In this document: piece after piece, positions 21,880 to 33,087 of the stretch
How positions within the stretch are numbered: the stretch's first letter is position 1
How the letters are laid out: each line of letters begins with the position of its first letter
Source of the DNA: Massariosphaeria phaeospora
Lineage: Eukaryota; Ascomycota; Dothideomycetes; Pleosporales
DNA: 64,000 nt
Direction of reading: 5' to 3'
Assembly (NCBI GenBank): GCA_011032825.1
Contig: JAADJZ010000020.1
Location: 186,001 to 250,000 of the forward strand
Position numbers and translations under genes: made by a program
Notes under the pieces: model-generated
The model's database searches: none
Told to the model about the DNA's origin: nothing
Seen by the model: the letters and a program-made list of their open reading frames with translations, nothing else

Positions 21880-22174
21880 TGTAATAAGCTAGAAGCTCTA
21901 TGAATTGCTTTAGTCGTAGAATTTTAGTAAATCTCGAAGCTAACACATAGAGCTTAGGTAAGCTTCGCACTTTTTTAAATAAACTTCGTAAACTTGCTAG
22001 CTTAGTATATTAACGATATATTACTTGCAGCTACAAACGCTTTAGGCTTTTAATAGAGTACTAATAGCTACTTAGTAAAAAGTATATAGAGTTACTTCGC
22101 TTTTACTGTAAATAAACTTTATTAAATTTATTACATTCTTTATCTAGAACTTGCTATTTTTGGCAATTTCTTTT
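21880..22174 (+). repeat. 295-bp interspersed repeat, copy 1
   Basis: Starts TGTAATAAGCTAGAAGC and ends near GCTATTTTTGGCAATTTC. A second copy in the same orientation lies at 23357-23652 with C/T and G/A differences. The TG...CA-like ends could suggest a solo LTR, but no target duplication is clear and I cannot assign it. Confidence 0.7.
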
Positions 22175-22420
22175 GATTTAAATTTGATTAATTTCTACGC
22201 GGTAAAAATTGTAAGATTTTTAAGAAGTACAATACTTTTAGAAGTTAAAAGCAACTTCTAAAAAACTCTACAACGCAGCAAAAAAAAGTTTTAAAACTAA
22301 ATTGCTACGATAAACAGTACTTAGAATAAGTATATTTAGATGCTAGTTGTAGAAGCTCGCAAGCTAAAAAGCAAAAGCTAAAGTAGCAAAGCAATTAAAA
22401 AAGCTTTACAAAAGCTAATA

Positions 22421-24541
22421 ACGTACTTTACAAGTTCGTGCATTACTTTTGCTAAGCTTTTACTAAACTCTACTTTCTACGTAATGCTTTAACAACAATA
22501 CTAAATAGAACTTTCTAAAGAACGTTAGATACAGCTTGCTCTTTAAGTTTTTAAATCAAATGCAACACTTTTTTAGCAACGCGCTGCAGCTATCTACAAC
22601 GTTGATTAATTAACACTAAGCTACTAACGCGTAGAACAAACTTTTACAAGCAAATTATAAGCTTAAATTAATAAATTTAACAAAAACTAAAAAGAGCGTA
22701 GTTGTTGAGTATATAGTTAAGCTTATAGTGCGCGAATTTTCTTTTAAGCTTGCAGCTGTAGCTAATATAGCTAATTTCTTGCGCGCAAAGCGCAATCTAG
22801 GCTAGATTAGCTTAAACTAGCTTAGTACGTTGGTTATGCACTGCTTTAAGTTTACAATAAAATTTAATTGCAAGTACAATTACAAAAAAGCGCTTTGCAA
22901 GAATTTTAAAGTTATTTAGAACTAGTTTCGCCTAGTAGCTAATATAAAAGCTAAGTATAGTATCTAAAATATAAATACGTACAACTTTAACAAAACAAGC
23001 TTTATAATAAGCTAGATATTAACTAAAGCAGTTGTTATAGCTTTAGAAAAACAAGAACGGCTAAAGGCAATACAGCAAAGTAATAAAAAGTAAACAATAG
23101 TTATCTAAAGCATTAACGCAACAAAGTAAGCTATTTTGCTTTTTATTATTTTCAAGAGCTGCTACAACTTTTTTGCTTAGTATAAAGAAAAGTTTTTGCT
23201 TTAAAACTAGGTTATTGCAGTTTTTAAAAAAAGCTAGACAACAAATAAGCTTAAGCTGTAGTAGTTAAAGCACTTTAATAAGTATACAAAGAAAAAAGTA
23301 GTTAGCAGCTACTAACTACTTGCAATTGATAGCTATAAAAGCTATAACTTACTTGCTGTAATAAGCTAGAAGCTTTATAAATTGTCTTAGTTGTAGAACT
23401 TTAGTAGATCTCAAAGCTAATACATAGCGCTTAAGTAAGCTTCGCACTTTTTCGAGTAAATTTCGTAGGCTCGCTAGCTTAATATATTAACAATATATTG
23501 CTTGCAGCTACAAACGCTTTAGGCTTTTAGTAGAGTATTAATAGCTATCTAGCGAGAAGTATATAGAGTTGCTTTGCTTTCGCTGTAAATAAACTTTATT
23601 GAATTTATTACATTTTTTATCTAGAACTTGCTATTTTTGGCGATTTTCTTTTACTCGCATTCTAGCAATACTACAAGAAAAACAAAATTATTACTATTTA
23701 TATGCTTCTGCACTTATCGCACTTTTTGCAGCTTTTTAATATAAGTTGTTTTGCTTTTCTAAAGAAAGCGTACAAGCGCTAAGCTAAAGATTTTATGCGC
23801 AACTAAATTACTTACATTACAAAACTTAAGTTTCTACTATGCTTTATACGCGCTTATAATGTAGCAATTACTTTTAGTAATATCTAAAAAAGGTTTTGAA
23901 GCGCTAGATTAGTTCTATTTAACTTAAAACAAGTTATAACAGTTTTCAACGTTTAGCTACGTACTCTATTACTACTACTTTTTAGCAATAAGCTTTAGTA
24001 GTTGCAAACTCTAAGCAATACTTTTAAATTAAAGTTGCAATTAACGCTTGTAAAAACAAGAATTTAAAAGTATATAAATAGCTCGCTAACTTTTATAGTA
24101 AAAGCTTTGAAAAAAGTTTTAAAAAAGGCAGCTATTATTGCGCACAAGCTAGTGTTAGCGCAATAAGAAATAGCTAAGCTAAAAGTAGTAAATAAAGCTG
24201 CTACGCAACGTAAATTGCATAAAAAAAGTAGGTTTAAGCAGAAAAAACTTTGATAGTTAAAAATAAAACTCGTTTATCTACTCTAAAGAAGTTTAAAGCG
24301 CGTAGTAATAAAAAAAAGCTAAAAACGCAAGTGCGCGCTAGACTAGGTAAACTATTTTAAAAGTAGTGTAAATAGTGCAATTAAACTAAGCATAACGCGC
24401 GTACGTGTAAGCAAGTAGCAAAAGTAAACTTTAAATAATATTTTAAGTTAAATTGCTTTATATAGAGCTAAAATAAGCTGTTTTGCGCTAGAATAAAGTA
24501 GTTTTGGTAGAAGCTTAGCAAAAGTGTTCTACGAACTCGTA
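22421..24541 (+). mobile_element. Degraded pogo element, family 2, with internal insertion
   Basis: The left end ACGTACTTTACAAGTTCGTG...TTTGCTAAGC follows TA at 22419. The complement of the right end (24,512-24,541) matches it. The decayed transposase reads on the plus strand. The C-terminal tail from about 24,110 to 24,430 is recognisable, with KAAIIAHKLVLAQ and a zinc-knuckle remnant ending HNARTCKQVAKV. The 295-bp repeat (23357-23652) interrupts it. Comparison with the family 2 copy at 29.3-31.2 kb shows the uninterrupted sequence. The right end touches the next element. Confidence 0.75.
23357..23652 (+). repeat. 295-bp interspersed repeat, copy 2, inside a pogo copy
   Basis: Same orientation as copy 1 and alignable over the full length. 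The flanks (GCTATAACTTACTTGC to the left, ACTCGCATTCTAGC to the right) are continuous in the uninterrupted family 2 copy, proving a later insertion. A short duplication around ACTCGC/ACTTAC may be the target duplication. Confidence 0.75.
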
Positions 24542-26703
24542 TAGCTTAGCTATAGTACCTATGCGTTAAATAAGCTAGTATAGCTAGTAAGCTACTTCGC
24601 ATTAAAACATATGCATTATTTTAACTTTAACGCGTTGCATTTCTACTAACATAAACTTAATTAAAGTTGCAATTAAAGCAATTAAATTGCGTAAAGCTAG
24701 CACATTTTTCTTTTACTACGAAATTGCGCAATAGTTTAGTATTAATTGCACTACGCTGTTGCGATAGTATAAAAGCAAAACGTAGTTTTATACAACTGCA
24801 TTAGAACAATACCAACTACTTAACTTATAACAAAAGTAGAAACTTGTAAAGTACATAAAAAAATATACAAAGCAAAGCCTGCTACTAACAAAAGAAATAG
24901 TACAAAATTTCGCTAGCGCAGTTGCAAAACAAAAAGCTTTACATGCGTAGGTTTCGCGCTTTTTGCATTGCTATAAAGCTAAGCTTACTACTAAATAAAG
25001 CGCTAAAATTAATTGCAATTGTTACTAAGCTAACTTACATAAGAAATACAACTTATACTTTTAACTACTACATAAGAAAATGCAGAAGTACGATGTTAAA
25101 GCGCGCAACACTTATAATATAAATAAAAAAAGCTTTTTTATTAGCATTGCTACACGCTCAAAACGCGTTTTTTCTAAAGTAGTTTAGTAGGCAAAACTAC
25201 GTACAGCAGCAATACAAAATAGCAATAGAAAATAAATTACGCTTTTAGCTTGTATTTGCGCTAATAGTAAAGCGCTACTGCTTGCTTTTATCTATAAAAA
25301 AAAAGCTAGCTTGCAAATAAGCTAGGTTAACAACGTTGAAGCTAGAAAATACTAAATATTTATAGCTAACTTAACTTTAAAATAAACAAATAACGATATT
25401 AGATTAGCTTAGCTTAAGCAGCTGTTTGAGCGCTATACAAAGCAAAAAGCGCGCTAGCAATAGCGCTTTCTTTTTGTTAACAGCTATAGTAGCTACTTTA
25501 CGCGCAAGTTTATAAACTTTTGCAACGCTAATAAAATTCTACTAGCTGTTTTTTCTTTTTATTTAACTTACACTTTACAACTACTTAATATAGTATTGTT
25601 TTTTTCTCTTTTAAATTACTACTCGCAAGAATTTAACTACTACTTATACTAATTGCAAAAGCTTATTAGCGTTAAGAAAAGCAATTTTTTTAATATTCTA
25701 GTTAGTGTAGAGTACTACAATAAAGAAAGAAACTATATAAAAAAGTTTTGAAACTACGAGCGTGTAGCTAATAAATGCAAAAGTTATACTCAAACGCTTT
25801 AACACTACTACTTTAGATTAAAATAAAAATATAAAACTACAAGAGCTTAGTAATAGAAATAGTTAGAATAATATACAAAAAATTCTAAACGCTGCGATTC
25901 TAAATAAAGCAAAAAATAAAGCTAAACGCTTTGCTAGTACATTACACTTTCTATAGGTTTAAAACAAGCTACTTTACTACAAAAACAATAGCTTTCGCGT
26001 AGCACTTACTACTAAACGAAAGTATAAAAAGAAAAGTAAAGTTCTAAACTTATAGTAGCGCAAAAAGTACTATAGCAGCGCTGTACTATAGAGTTTTTGC
26101 AAAATTGAAAAAGCTTAAATGCGCAAAACAGTTAAATAACACAAAAAAAAGCAAAGAAAACTCTAGAAAACTTACTAAAGAGAGCTCAAAGCTGCAGCTA
26201 CACTATACAAAAAGTAAATAGCAAAAAAGCAAAAGCGCTGCAACAAATTGCAAAGAAGCGTGCTAATAAAAAGCAAAAAGCAAAAGCTGCAAAGCTAGCT
26301 ACTGCGCGCGCGCTTAAAAAGCAACAACGCAACGCTGCAACTTTACAAAAATCTTGCAATATACTAAACAAAAGCAAGCAAGCAGCTTTACATAGCGCTG
26401 TACTAAAATCTACAAAAAAGCGTTACGTTATAGGTACTAAAAGTAGTGTTAATACTATACTTCTACTACTATAGCTTCTACTCAAAACTACTACGCGCAG
26501 CTACTAAATTAAAGTACTACGAAAGTTTAAATAGTACAAAAGTTGCGCAAGCTTCTATATAGTAATACATAAGAAAATTTTATAATAGTTAAATTTGTAT
26601 GTAGCTATACAGCTTTGTTTTCGCAGTTGCTAATTTTAGTTAAAGTAGCTTATTAGCTGTACTAGCTTATTTAGCGCACGAGTACTATACTCGTAAAGTA
26701 CGT
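24542..26703 (+). mobile_element. Degraded pogo element, family 3
   Basis: The left subterminal sequence TAAATAAGCTAGTATAGCTA (about 24,565) matches the complement of the right end (26,650-26,703), which finishes ACGT before TA. The decayed plus-strand transposase keeps the first catalytic region (NTYNIDEKGFFIN, about 25,100), the second (RFLFVNSYSSYFTRKFI, about 25,470) and the third-region block SFYLTYTLQLLNIVLFSLL (about 25,550). A basic coiled tail follows. Many stops are present. Length is about 2.16 kb. Confidence 0.75.
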
Positions 26704-27754
26704 TAGTAACAAAAAAGTTTTGTAATTTGTTTTTTATAAATTGCGTAGTTTACATTAAGAAATACTTATTTGCTATAGTTGCAAAGTTTTTCTTTACTAA
26801 CTACTCGCTTTAGTAGTTTAGTACTTTAGCTACTTTTGCTTTAATAACTACGTAGTTTACTTTAGTAAGCTAAGAGTTTTATTGCGCAATAGTTTTTATT
26901 AGTTTAAAAGCGTTGTAGTAACGAGTTTTTGCTTTTTGCGCTTGTTCTTTGCTCGCACGCTAATTGTAGTAGCGAGCTTAGTAATCTAGTTTTAATATAG
27001 CTCGTTTACTTTACAGTAATTGCTAAATAAATAAGCAAAAATAGTTGTTCTAATAAAAGTAACAATATTATTAATGTATTTGCTTTTTTATTTATATTAG
27101 TCGTTTAGACTTTTGTAAACATTAAACTATTACTTTAACTCGTTTATGTTTTCTTTAAATAACGCTTTTTTAGTATTTAATAGCTTAGATAAGTAGACTA
27201 GCACGAACAGTAGTATAATAGCTACGTTTAAGTAGTTTAATTAGTATTATATAGCGTGCGCGCTTACTACTGCATTTAGTAGCTAGTAGTTGCTAATTTT
27301 AAAACTCGCTAGAATACGTAGCTTTGCTTGTTGCTAGACTTTTTAAGTTAAATCAAAAAACTACTAGACTTCAAGCTAAGTGCAAGTAATTTTAAGTTAG
27401 TTAAGCTATTTAATCTATTGTGTGTAATTAAGTAGAGTAATAGTTTAGTTGCAATTTAATAGCGTTGTTATTTTAAGTGTTCTTTGCTAAAATTTGTGCG
27501 ATAGTAGTATTTCTAAGTTTAGTTTACTTTTAGTGCTTAAAAGTAATAGTACTAAAACTTTTAATTGTTAGATATAACAAGTTGTAATAATATCTTGTAA
27601 TAATTGTATCTATTATTTTGTTTCTTGCATTTCAACGAAGTTGAAACGCGAAAAAGCTTTGCGCGCTAGTTTATCTAGAAACAAAAAGTTACATGCTGTA
27701 TTTTAGTAGTTTTATTTAATATCTTTTAAATTCTACTTTCAATTTAACAACTTG

Positions 27755-30700
27755 CGCTAATTCGTTACTATACTCTATTGTGCTACTTATCTAAATTTAC
27801 TTTTGTTTTTGTAATTTTTTTTTGTTGCTTCTTTGATAGTTTTTTTAAAGCTAAAAATTCGATTGCGTATTACTTTAACTTAATAGGCTATTTAGTAGAA
27901 CTTTTTAACAAGCTAGTTAACTCTATTCTTTGTAAAAAAAAAACTAAGCTTAGTAGTAATAAACTTTAATTGCAATCTAAATTTAAGCGTATTGCTTAGA
28001 ATTTTTAACTGCTACGGCGTTTTTAGTGCAAGAAATAGTAGTAGAGTACGTAGTTGTACTTTAAAGCAATTAAGTACTACTTGCGTATTAATAAAAACTA
28101 GCTCTAAAGCTTTAAAAGCTTTTTTATAGTTCTTTGTTGTAAATACTTTCAAAAACGCGTTTCTAAAAGCTAGCAAAAAGCTTTTTTTGTTAATATAAAA
28201 AACGCGCTAGCGCGCTAAGTTCTAAACGCGTTAAAAGTACTTTAGTTTTAGTAGCAAGAAGTAAACTACATCTAGTAGCTAGAGAATATATAATAAATAA
28301 ACTAGCATGCAAACTATAAGAATTTTGTTTTTAAAGCAATAGTTTTTAAAATCTTAAGATTAGTAGCTTTTATAGCCGTTTAGGTTAAGTAGCTATTACT
28401 TTCTTACCTATCGCTTTTTTTGTATGCGAGTTAAAATACTTTAACTATTTAAAGCTAAAAGCGTTGTTTGTCTAGCCGTTTTTAAAAACTAAAAGCTTTT
28501 AATTGCTAAGTATAAAGTTCTTTTTGTACTATGCTAAAATATAAACGCGCTTTTTGTAGATAATAAATAGCGAAATTGCGTACTTTACGACGCAAATGCT
28601 TTAAATAACTATTACTTACTTTCAATTGCCTAGCTAGATTAAATTAAGTTAAGTACGTTTTTAAAGCTTGTAACAACTTTTATAAACTTAATTACGCGTA
28701 TTTAAAAGCTAGTTTTATTAAAGTTGTGCACGTTATTCTTGTAGATGCTGTACTTAGCTTTAGTATTCTTAACAAGCTTAAACTACGCGCTAATTACTTT
28801 AACATTTTTTATTGTATTTTCTACTAGTTCTTTGTTTAATTAAAAGCTATTTTAAGCTTGCCTAAACGCGTTACAAATCTTGTAGCTTATTTTTTTACCT
28901 ACTAGCTTTTTATTTTGCTTAGCTACTAGTTTGTTCTCTATATTTTCTACTTTAAACAGCCGAAAAGCAAATTCTTGCAAATTAAAGTTAAGAATATATT
29001 AAACAATTGTTTGCTCTTTAGTTGTAGTAAGCTTTTAGCAATTAAGTTGTGTTTAAGCTTAAAATAAAATTCTTTAAGCGCGTTTGTTAAGAGTTTAGCG
29101 TTTAACGTTAAAAGCAATAGTAGTAGCTTAATAGCTTTAGAATTAGCTAGAATTATAGGCTTTAAAAGTAAACTAGAGTTTTTCTTTGTATTAGTGTAAT
29201 AACGCGTTAGTTAGTTAAAACATATTGCGTTGATAGAGAAAGTAGTATTCTTGGCAATTTCTAAAGAGTTTGATAATCTAGAAAATTTAATAACGTAGAT
29301 TCTTAGCGAGTTGCTTACCTAAGCGAGTTGCTTACTTGCGCCAAGCTTTTTTTCTACTACCTACTTTTTTTTTTCTACTACTTTCTCTCTACTACCTAGT
29401 ATAGGTTAAAATAACTTAAATTACTTAGAATTAACTACTGCACTTAACTTATACGTGCGCTTATTGTGCTCTAGCTCGCCGCAGCGTTTACAGCGTTTTA
29501 AAAGCTAGCTGCTCTAATTACTAGCATTACTACGAGCTTTTTTTTTCGCTTTTTTTTTATTACTGCGCGTTTTAAACGCTTTAAGAGCTGTTAAGCGTAC
29601 GCTTTTTTTAACTGTAAAATAGTAAAAGTACTTTTTTACTGCATACGCTTTTTTTTGTGCAATTTTCGTTGCAAAGAAGCTTTGTTAGTAGCTTAAAGTT
29701 TAGCAACTTAGTTGCGCAGTAGCAGCATAGAAGCTGCTGCATACTCTGCGCCTTTAAAAAGCTTTGCAAAAGCATTAACTATTAAAGTAAAAAAGCTATC
29801 TACATGCCTTTAAATTTTCTTTTAAATTAGCGTTAATTGCGACCTAAATTTTAGAGTATTGCTTAGAGTTTGAAACTACTAGAAACTGTTTTCTACGGTA
29901 AGTAATAGTAGAGTGCAAAGTTGCACGTTAAGCTTCAAAATTACTGCTTCTAAGTTAAATAAAACTAATCTAGCACTTTAAAAGCTTTTTTAGATATTGC
30001 TCTTTGTAATAAAAGCGTTGTAAGCGCTAATAAAGCATAGCAAAAACTTAAGTTTAGTAATGTAGTTAATTTGGTTGCGCATTAGATTCTTGGCTTAGCA
30101 GCTGTACGCCTTTTTTAAAAGCGCAAAACAGCTAACATTAAAAGGCTACAAAAAGTGCAACAAGTAAGAAAGCATGCAAAAAGTAGTAATACTGTTATTT
30201 TTGTAGTACTGCTAGAAAGCAAGCGAGTTATAGCTTTTATAGCCGTTAATAAAAAGTAAACGTACTATTTTAACAGTACGTTTTTTTGTATAGGCGTTAA
30301 AGTGCTTTAACTACTCTAAACTTAGTTCGTTGTTTGTCTAGCTGTTTTTAGAAACTGCGATAACCTAGTTGCAAAGTAAGCTATCTCTTTTGTACTAGGC
30401 AAAAAAGTAGTTCTTGCTCTAAAAAATAATAAAAAGTAAAATAGCTTACTCTATTGCGTTAACGTTTTGTACTACTGTTGTCTACTTTCTATTACTTTGC
30501 TGCACCGTTTTTAGCTGTTCTTAACGCTTTAAGCTAGTAATTACTATACTTGTTAAGATCTAGCCTATTATAAAGCTCGTTTTATTAAAGTTGTAAGTAT
30601 TCTCGTTTACTACGTTGTACTTAGCTTTTATATTTGCTACAAGCCTAAACTAGTTAGCTATAAGCTTAAAATTTTCACAAAGAGCTCTTTTATAGTTGTA

Positions 30701-31194
30701 CTTTTAATTAAACTTAATCTAAAGCTTAAAGTAACGCCTAACGAACAACGTAACCTAGTTTTTTTTAACTAGTAGCTAGCTCTACGCTGCGAGTAGTAGG
30801 TTAGCTTTATTCTCTAACCTAGTAGGCCTAAGTAGAAAGCTTCGCGCGTTAAAGTTAATAGCATACTCTTTAATTACTGTGTCTTTTGTTAAACAAAGCT
30901 TTATTAAGTTAAGTGTGCAATCGCGTCGTAGAAGTTTTTTAGCAAGCTAATTGCTTAGTGTTTTTTAAAAAACGTTGTAGATTAATGCAGCGCGTTGCTA
31001 AAAGAGTGTTGCGTTGCGTTAAATAGCTTAGATTGCAAGCTGTATTTAGCTCTCGTTTAAAGCGCGTAGCGCGTTGTGTAGTTAAGCTATCGCGTAGTAG
31101 AGAGAAAGAAGTAGGTGTTGGTAGAAGGCTTGGCGCAGGTAAGCGACTCGCTTGAGTAAGCGACTCGCTAGGGATCTACGTTAATCTATTACGT
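27755..31194 (-). mobile_element. Degraded pogo element, family 1, truncated and invaded
   Basis: From about 27,755 to 29,290 the sequence parallels the family 1 copy at 20,110-21,600 in the same (minus) orientation. The outer end is missing before 27,755. The other end runs GATAATCTAGAAAATTTAA and is then interrupted at a TA by the family 2 element (29293-31181). It resumes at 31182 with TAATCTATTACGTTA, which is the continuation seen at 19,840-19,852. This is a clear case of one pogo inserted in another's terminal repeat. Confidence 0.75.
29293..31181 (-). mobile_element. Degraded full-length pogo element, family 2, nested
   Basis: The ends are inverted repeats about 50 bp long: ACGTAGATTCTTAGCGAGTT inward on the left, ACGTAGATCCCTAGCGAGTC inward (complement) on the right. 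Each contains a directly repeated GCGAG-TTGCTTAC-type subunit and ends at GCGCCAAGC. TA dinucleotides flank both sides (29291-29292 and 31182-31183). Length is 1,889 bp. The interior is the reverse orientation of the family 2 copy at 22.4-24.5 kb. The right terminal repeat retains CG dinucleotides that have become TG in the left one, as RIP predicts. Confidence 0.85.
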
Positions 31195-31552
31195 TAACTT
31201 ACTTCGACTTAAAAATTAAGTGTAGGTTCTAGTTAGAAGTTAGCACGTTTTTTAGAAAGCGTGCGCTTATAATAGGTGCTGCGCTAGAGCAATATCACTA
31301 GAATAGCATTTCTCTATAACTAGGCTTCGCAACTTCCGAAGTGCGCTGCGTACAAATAACAAACAAGTTTAGCTAGTGAAAGTTCTGCCTGGATGTTGTG
31401 AAAGCGTGGGGGCGGGCACCCCGCCTTGTATCCTGGCACCTCGGCTTGATAAGCGGCCACGTGACGCCTCTATTCTGCGCCGCGACTCACGTCACATTCT
31501 TTTTCAACTCACACACTGCAACAGAGCGAATTAAGATTATCTTACCATCATA

Positions 31553-32519
31553 ATGGCCAAAACAAAACTGTCCTCAGCTAGCTCCGAACACCTCTATACC
31601 TACCGTTGGGAATGGGACACCTATCATTACGCAGCGCTCGAACAGAGACCGCAACAGCCCGCGCTGATCAATCCTCTCCCCGCACACTGTGTCCAGCTCT
31701 TCTCCCCGCTCTACACCAAGTTACCCCGCGAGCTCGTGGACCAGATCTTCCAACACGCACTCCAGACCACAAAGAGCACTTACACGGTCCAGCGCCAAGG
31801 TCTCATATTCCGCTATACTCGCGGCGCCTCTGAGCCTTTTCCCTTTCCATTAGAATCGCACGTATGCGACACCTCATCGAGTAAAGACCAGAACATTGCA
31901 CTTGCCATCATAGCTGGCCAGATGCCCGCGTGTTTCTTCGCCTCAAACACGTTTTACGTCCACCAACGCTTCTCAACAAACCTAGTGGACTTGCTAGAGA
32001 AGGATTTTGGTGGAACGGGATGCATACCGGGGAAGCATATCAAGAGGCTACAAATTGCGATCTCGGAACCATCTTACACTGATATCGAGACTGATTCAGG
32101 TGGCCATCCACCATCTCTACCGGCGGAGAAGTGTCGAGAGAAAATACGACAGGACTTGCAGTGCCTCACTACGCTGAACCCACAGTGTGCCGTGGAGCTG
32201 CAGCTTATGACTTGGATTTAGAAGCCCATCGGCAAAATATTGACGTGGTTAGCCCCGCCGGTGTACGCGGTAAAAGATCTTGGTTTGAGCATCACTGTGG
32301 TTGTGGTGCCTGTTTTCGAGGCAAGCCCTCATGTTGATGTGACTTTCTTGTTTGACGATGAAAAACGAGAGTGGGATCCAGCTGTAAGTTATGCTATTGA
32401 GGCAACATGTGTCATTCTATGAAAGGGTACTAAATGTCGTGCAGCAAATACAGCGCCGAGTCAAAAAGGTCTTGGTGTCGGAGTGGAATGTGGACGAAGA
32501 CGACTACTGGGACAGTTGA
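31553..32519 (+). pseudogene. F-box-like protein gene, broken
   Basis: The frame opens at ATG 31553 (MAKTKLSSASSEHLYTYRWE) and has an F-box-like core, LPRELVDQIFQHAL, near residue 60. It runs 222 codons to a TAG at 32219-32221. The same frame continues without loss of character (KPIGKILTWLAPPVYAVKDL...) to 32422, and the sequence then makes sense in the +1 frame (VLNVVQQIQRRVKKVLVSEW) to a TGA at 32519. TAG is one C-to-T step from CAG in a CpA context, the classic RIP change. The gene lies about 200 bp from the RIP-degraded block. No intron removes the stop neatly. I therefore call a nonsense mutation plus a frameshift. F-box proteins are substrate adaptors of SCF ubiquitin ligases; a truncated 222-residue product could still be made. 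Confidence 0.65.
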
Positions 32520-32890
32520 AGTTGAGGAAATAAGTCATGGAGCCCGTCCTATAACAACGAAACCTTGACAGTCATTCGTGGACCTTTACAGCACAACCTG
32601 ACACTGAATACATAATGCCAACACACGATACCAATGCAAGAAGACAGCTGTTGAGTTGATCACGCGTTCCTCGGGCCTTCACATCTGCAAACGCTGCATC
32701 GACATATCCCCCCGTCGTCACGATGCATTCTCCACAGCTATAAAACCTTCTAAACTTGCGACCTACAGCCCACAACCAAGCCCTCAACAATAACAAAAAC
32801 CCTAATACCATACCTCGAGCTGTGCTCCACCTCTAGCCACCAAACGAACACCCACCACCCAGACTCATCCCAATCACTCAACCCCCTCAA

Positions 32891-32907
32891 CCCCCCCCCC
32901 CCCCCCC
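32891..32907. repeat. 17-bp poly-C tract
   Basis: Seventeen consecutive C, 13 bp upstream of the small open frame that begins at 32920. Such tracts are prone to length change and sequencing error. Confidence 0.9.
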
Positions 32908-32919
32908 TCCGCCCAGAGA

Positions 32920-33087
32920 ATGTGTTACCAAATCCTCGAATACTACCAATTCTGCAGAAATCGACCCCCATGTATCATCCGCGTGTACGCCGTCGACCCT
33001 TGCAGGGAAGTTGGGCAACGGGGCCATCGTGTGACGTTCAGGGGGATACCGGCAGGCGGGTATTCCCCCAACCCTGCCCATAGATGA
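32920..33087 (+). CDS. Very small Cys-containing protein
   Basis: A 55-residue frame begins MCYQILEYYQFC and continues with C18, then YAVDPC, GQRGHRVTF and GGYSPNPAHR. From memory, fungal genomes contain a family of very small proteins beginning MCYQV.E.Y..C with a following VDPC..YG.RGH.V motif and a GY tail. This frame matches that layout, which is why I list it despite its size. The function of that family is unknown to me. The start is 13 bp after the poly-C tract, and I see no intron. It could be a decayed relic given its place beside the F-box pseudogene. Confidence 0.45.
   Translation: MCYQILEYYQFCRNRPPCIIRVYAVDPCREVGQRGHRVTFRGIPAGGYSPNPAHR

Larger units (their letters stand above)
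18180..31350. other. AT-rich RIP-degraded transposon block
   Basis: Thirteen kilobases are strongly AT-rich with TpA everywhere and no open frame above about 75 codons. All recognisable content is decayed repeat or transposon, itemised in separate entries. The borders with normal-GC DNA are sharp: just past the ankyrin gene on the left and near 31,370 on the right. The stretches 19501-19874, 21654-21879, 22175-22420 and 26706-27754 contain only fragments or sequence I cannot assign. 19795-19850 looks like a solo right end of family 1, and 21690-21860 matches part of the family 2 copy at 30050-30210. Confidence 0.85.

Noticed and set aside
21880..22174. Solo LTR of a retrotransposon
   Set aside because: TG...CA-like ends are suggestive, but no target duplication, internal region or second LTR is present; kept as an unassigned repeat.
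18180..31350. Centromere or CRISPR-like array in the AT-rich block
   Set aside because: All repeats resolve into pogo ends, repeat R or the 295-bp repeat; the 17-bp array has only four units without spacers.
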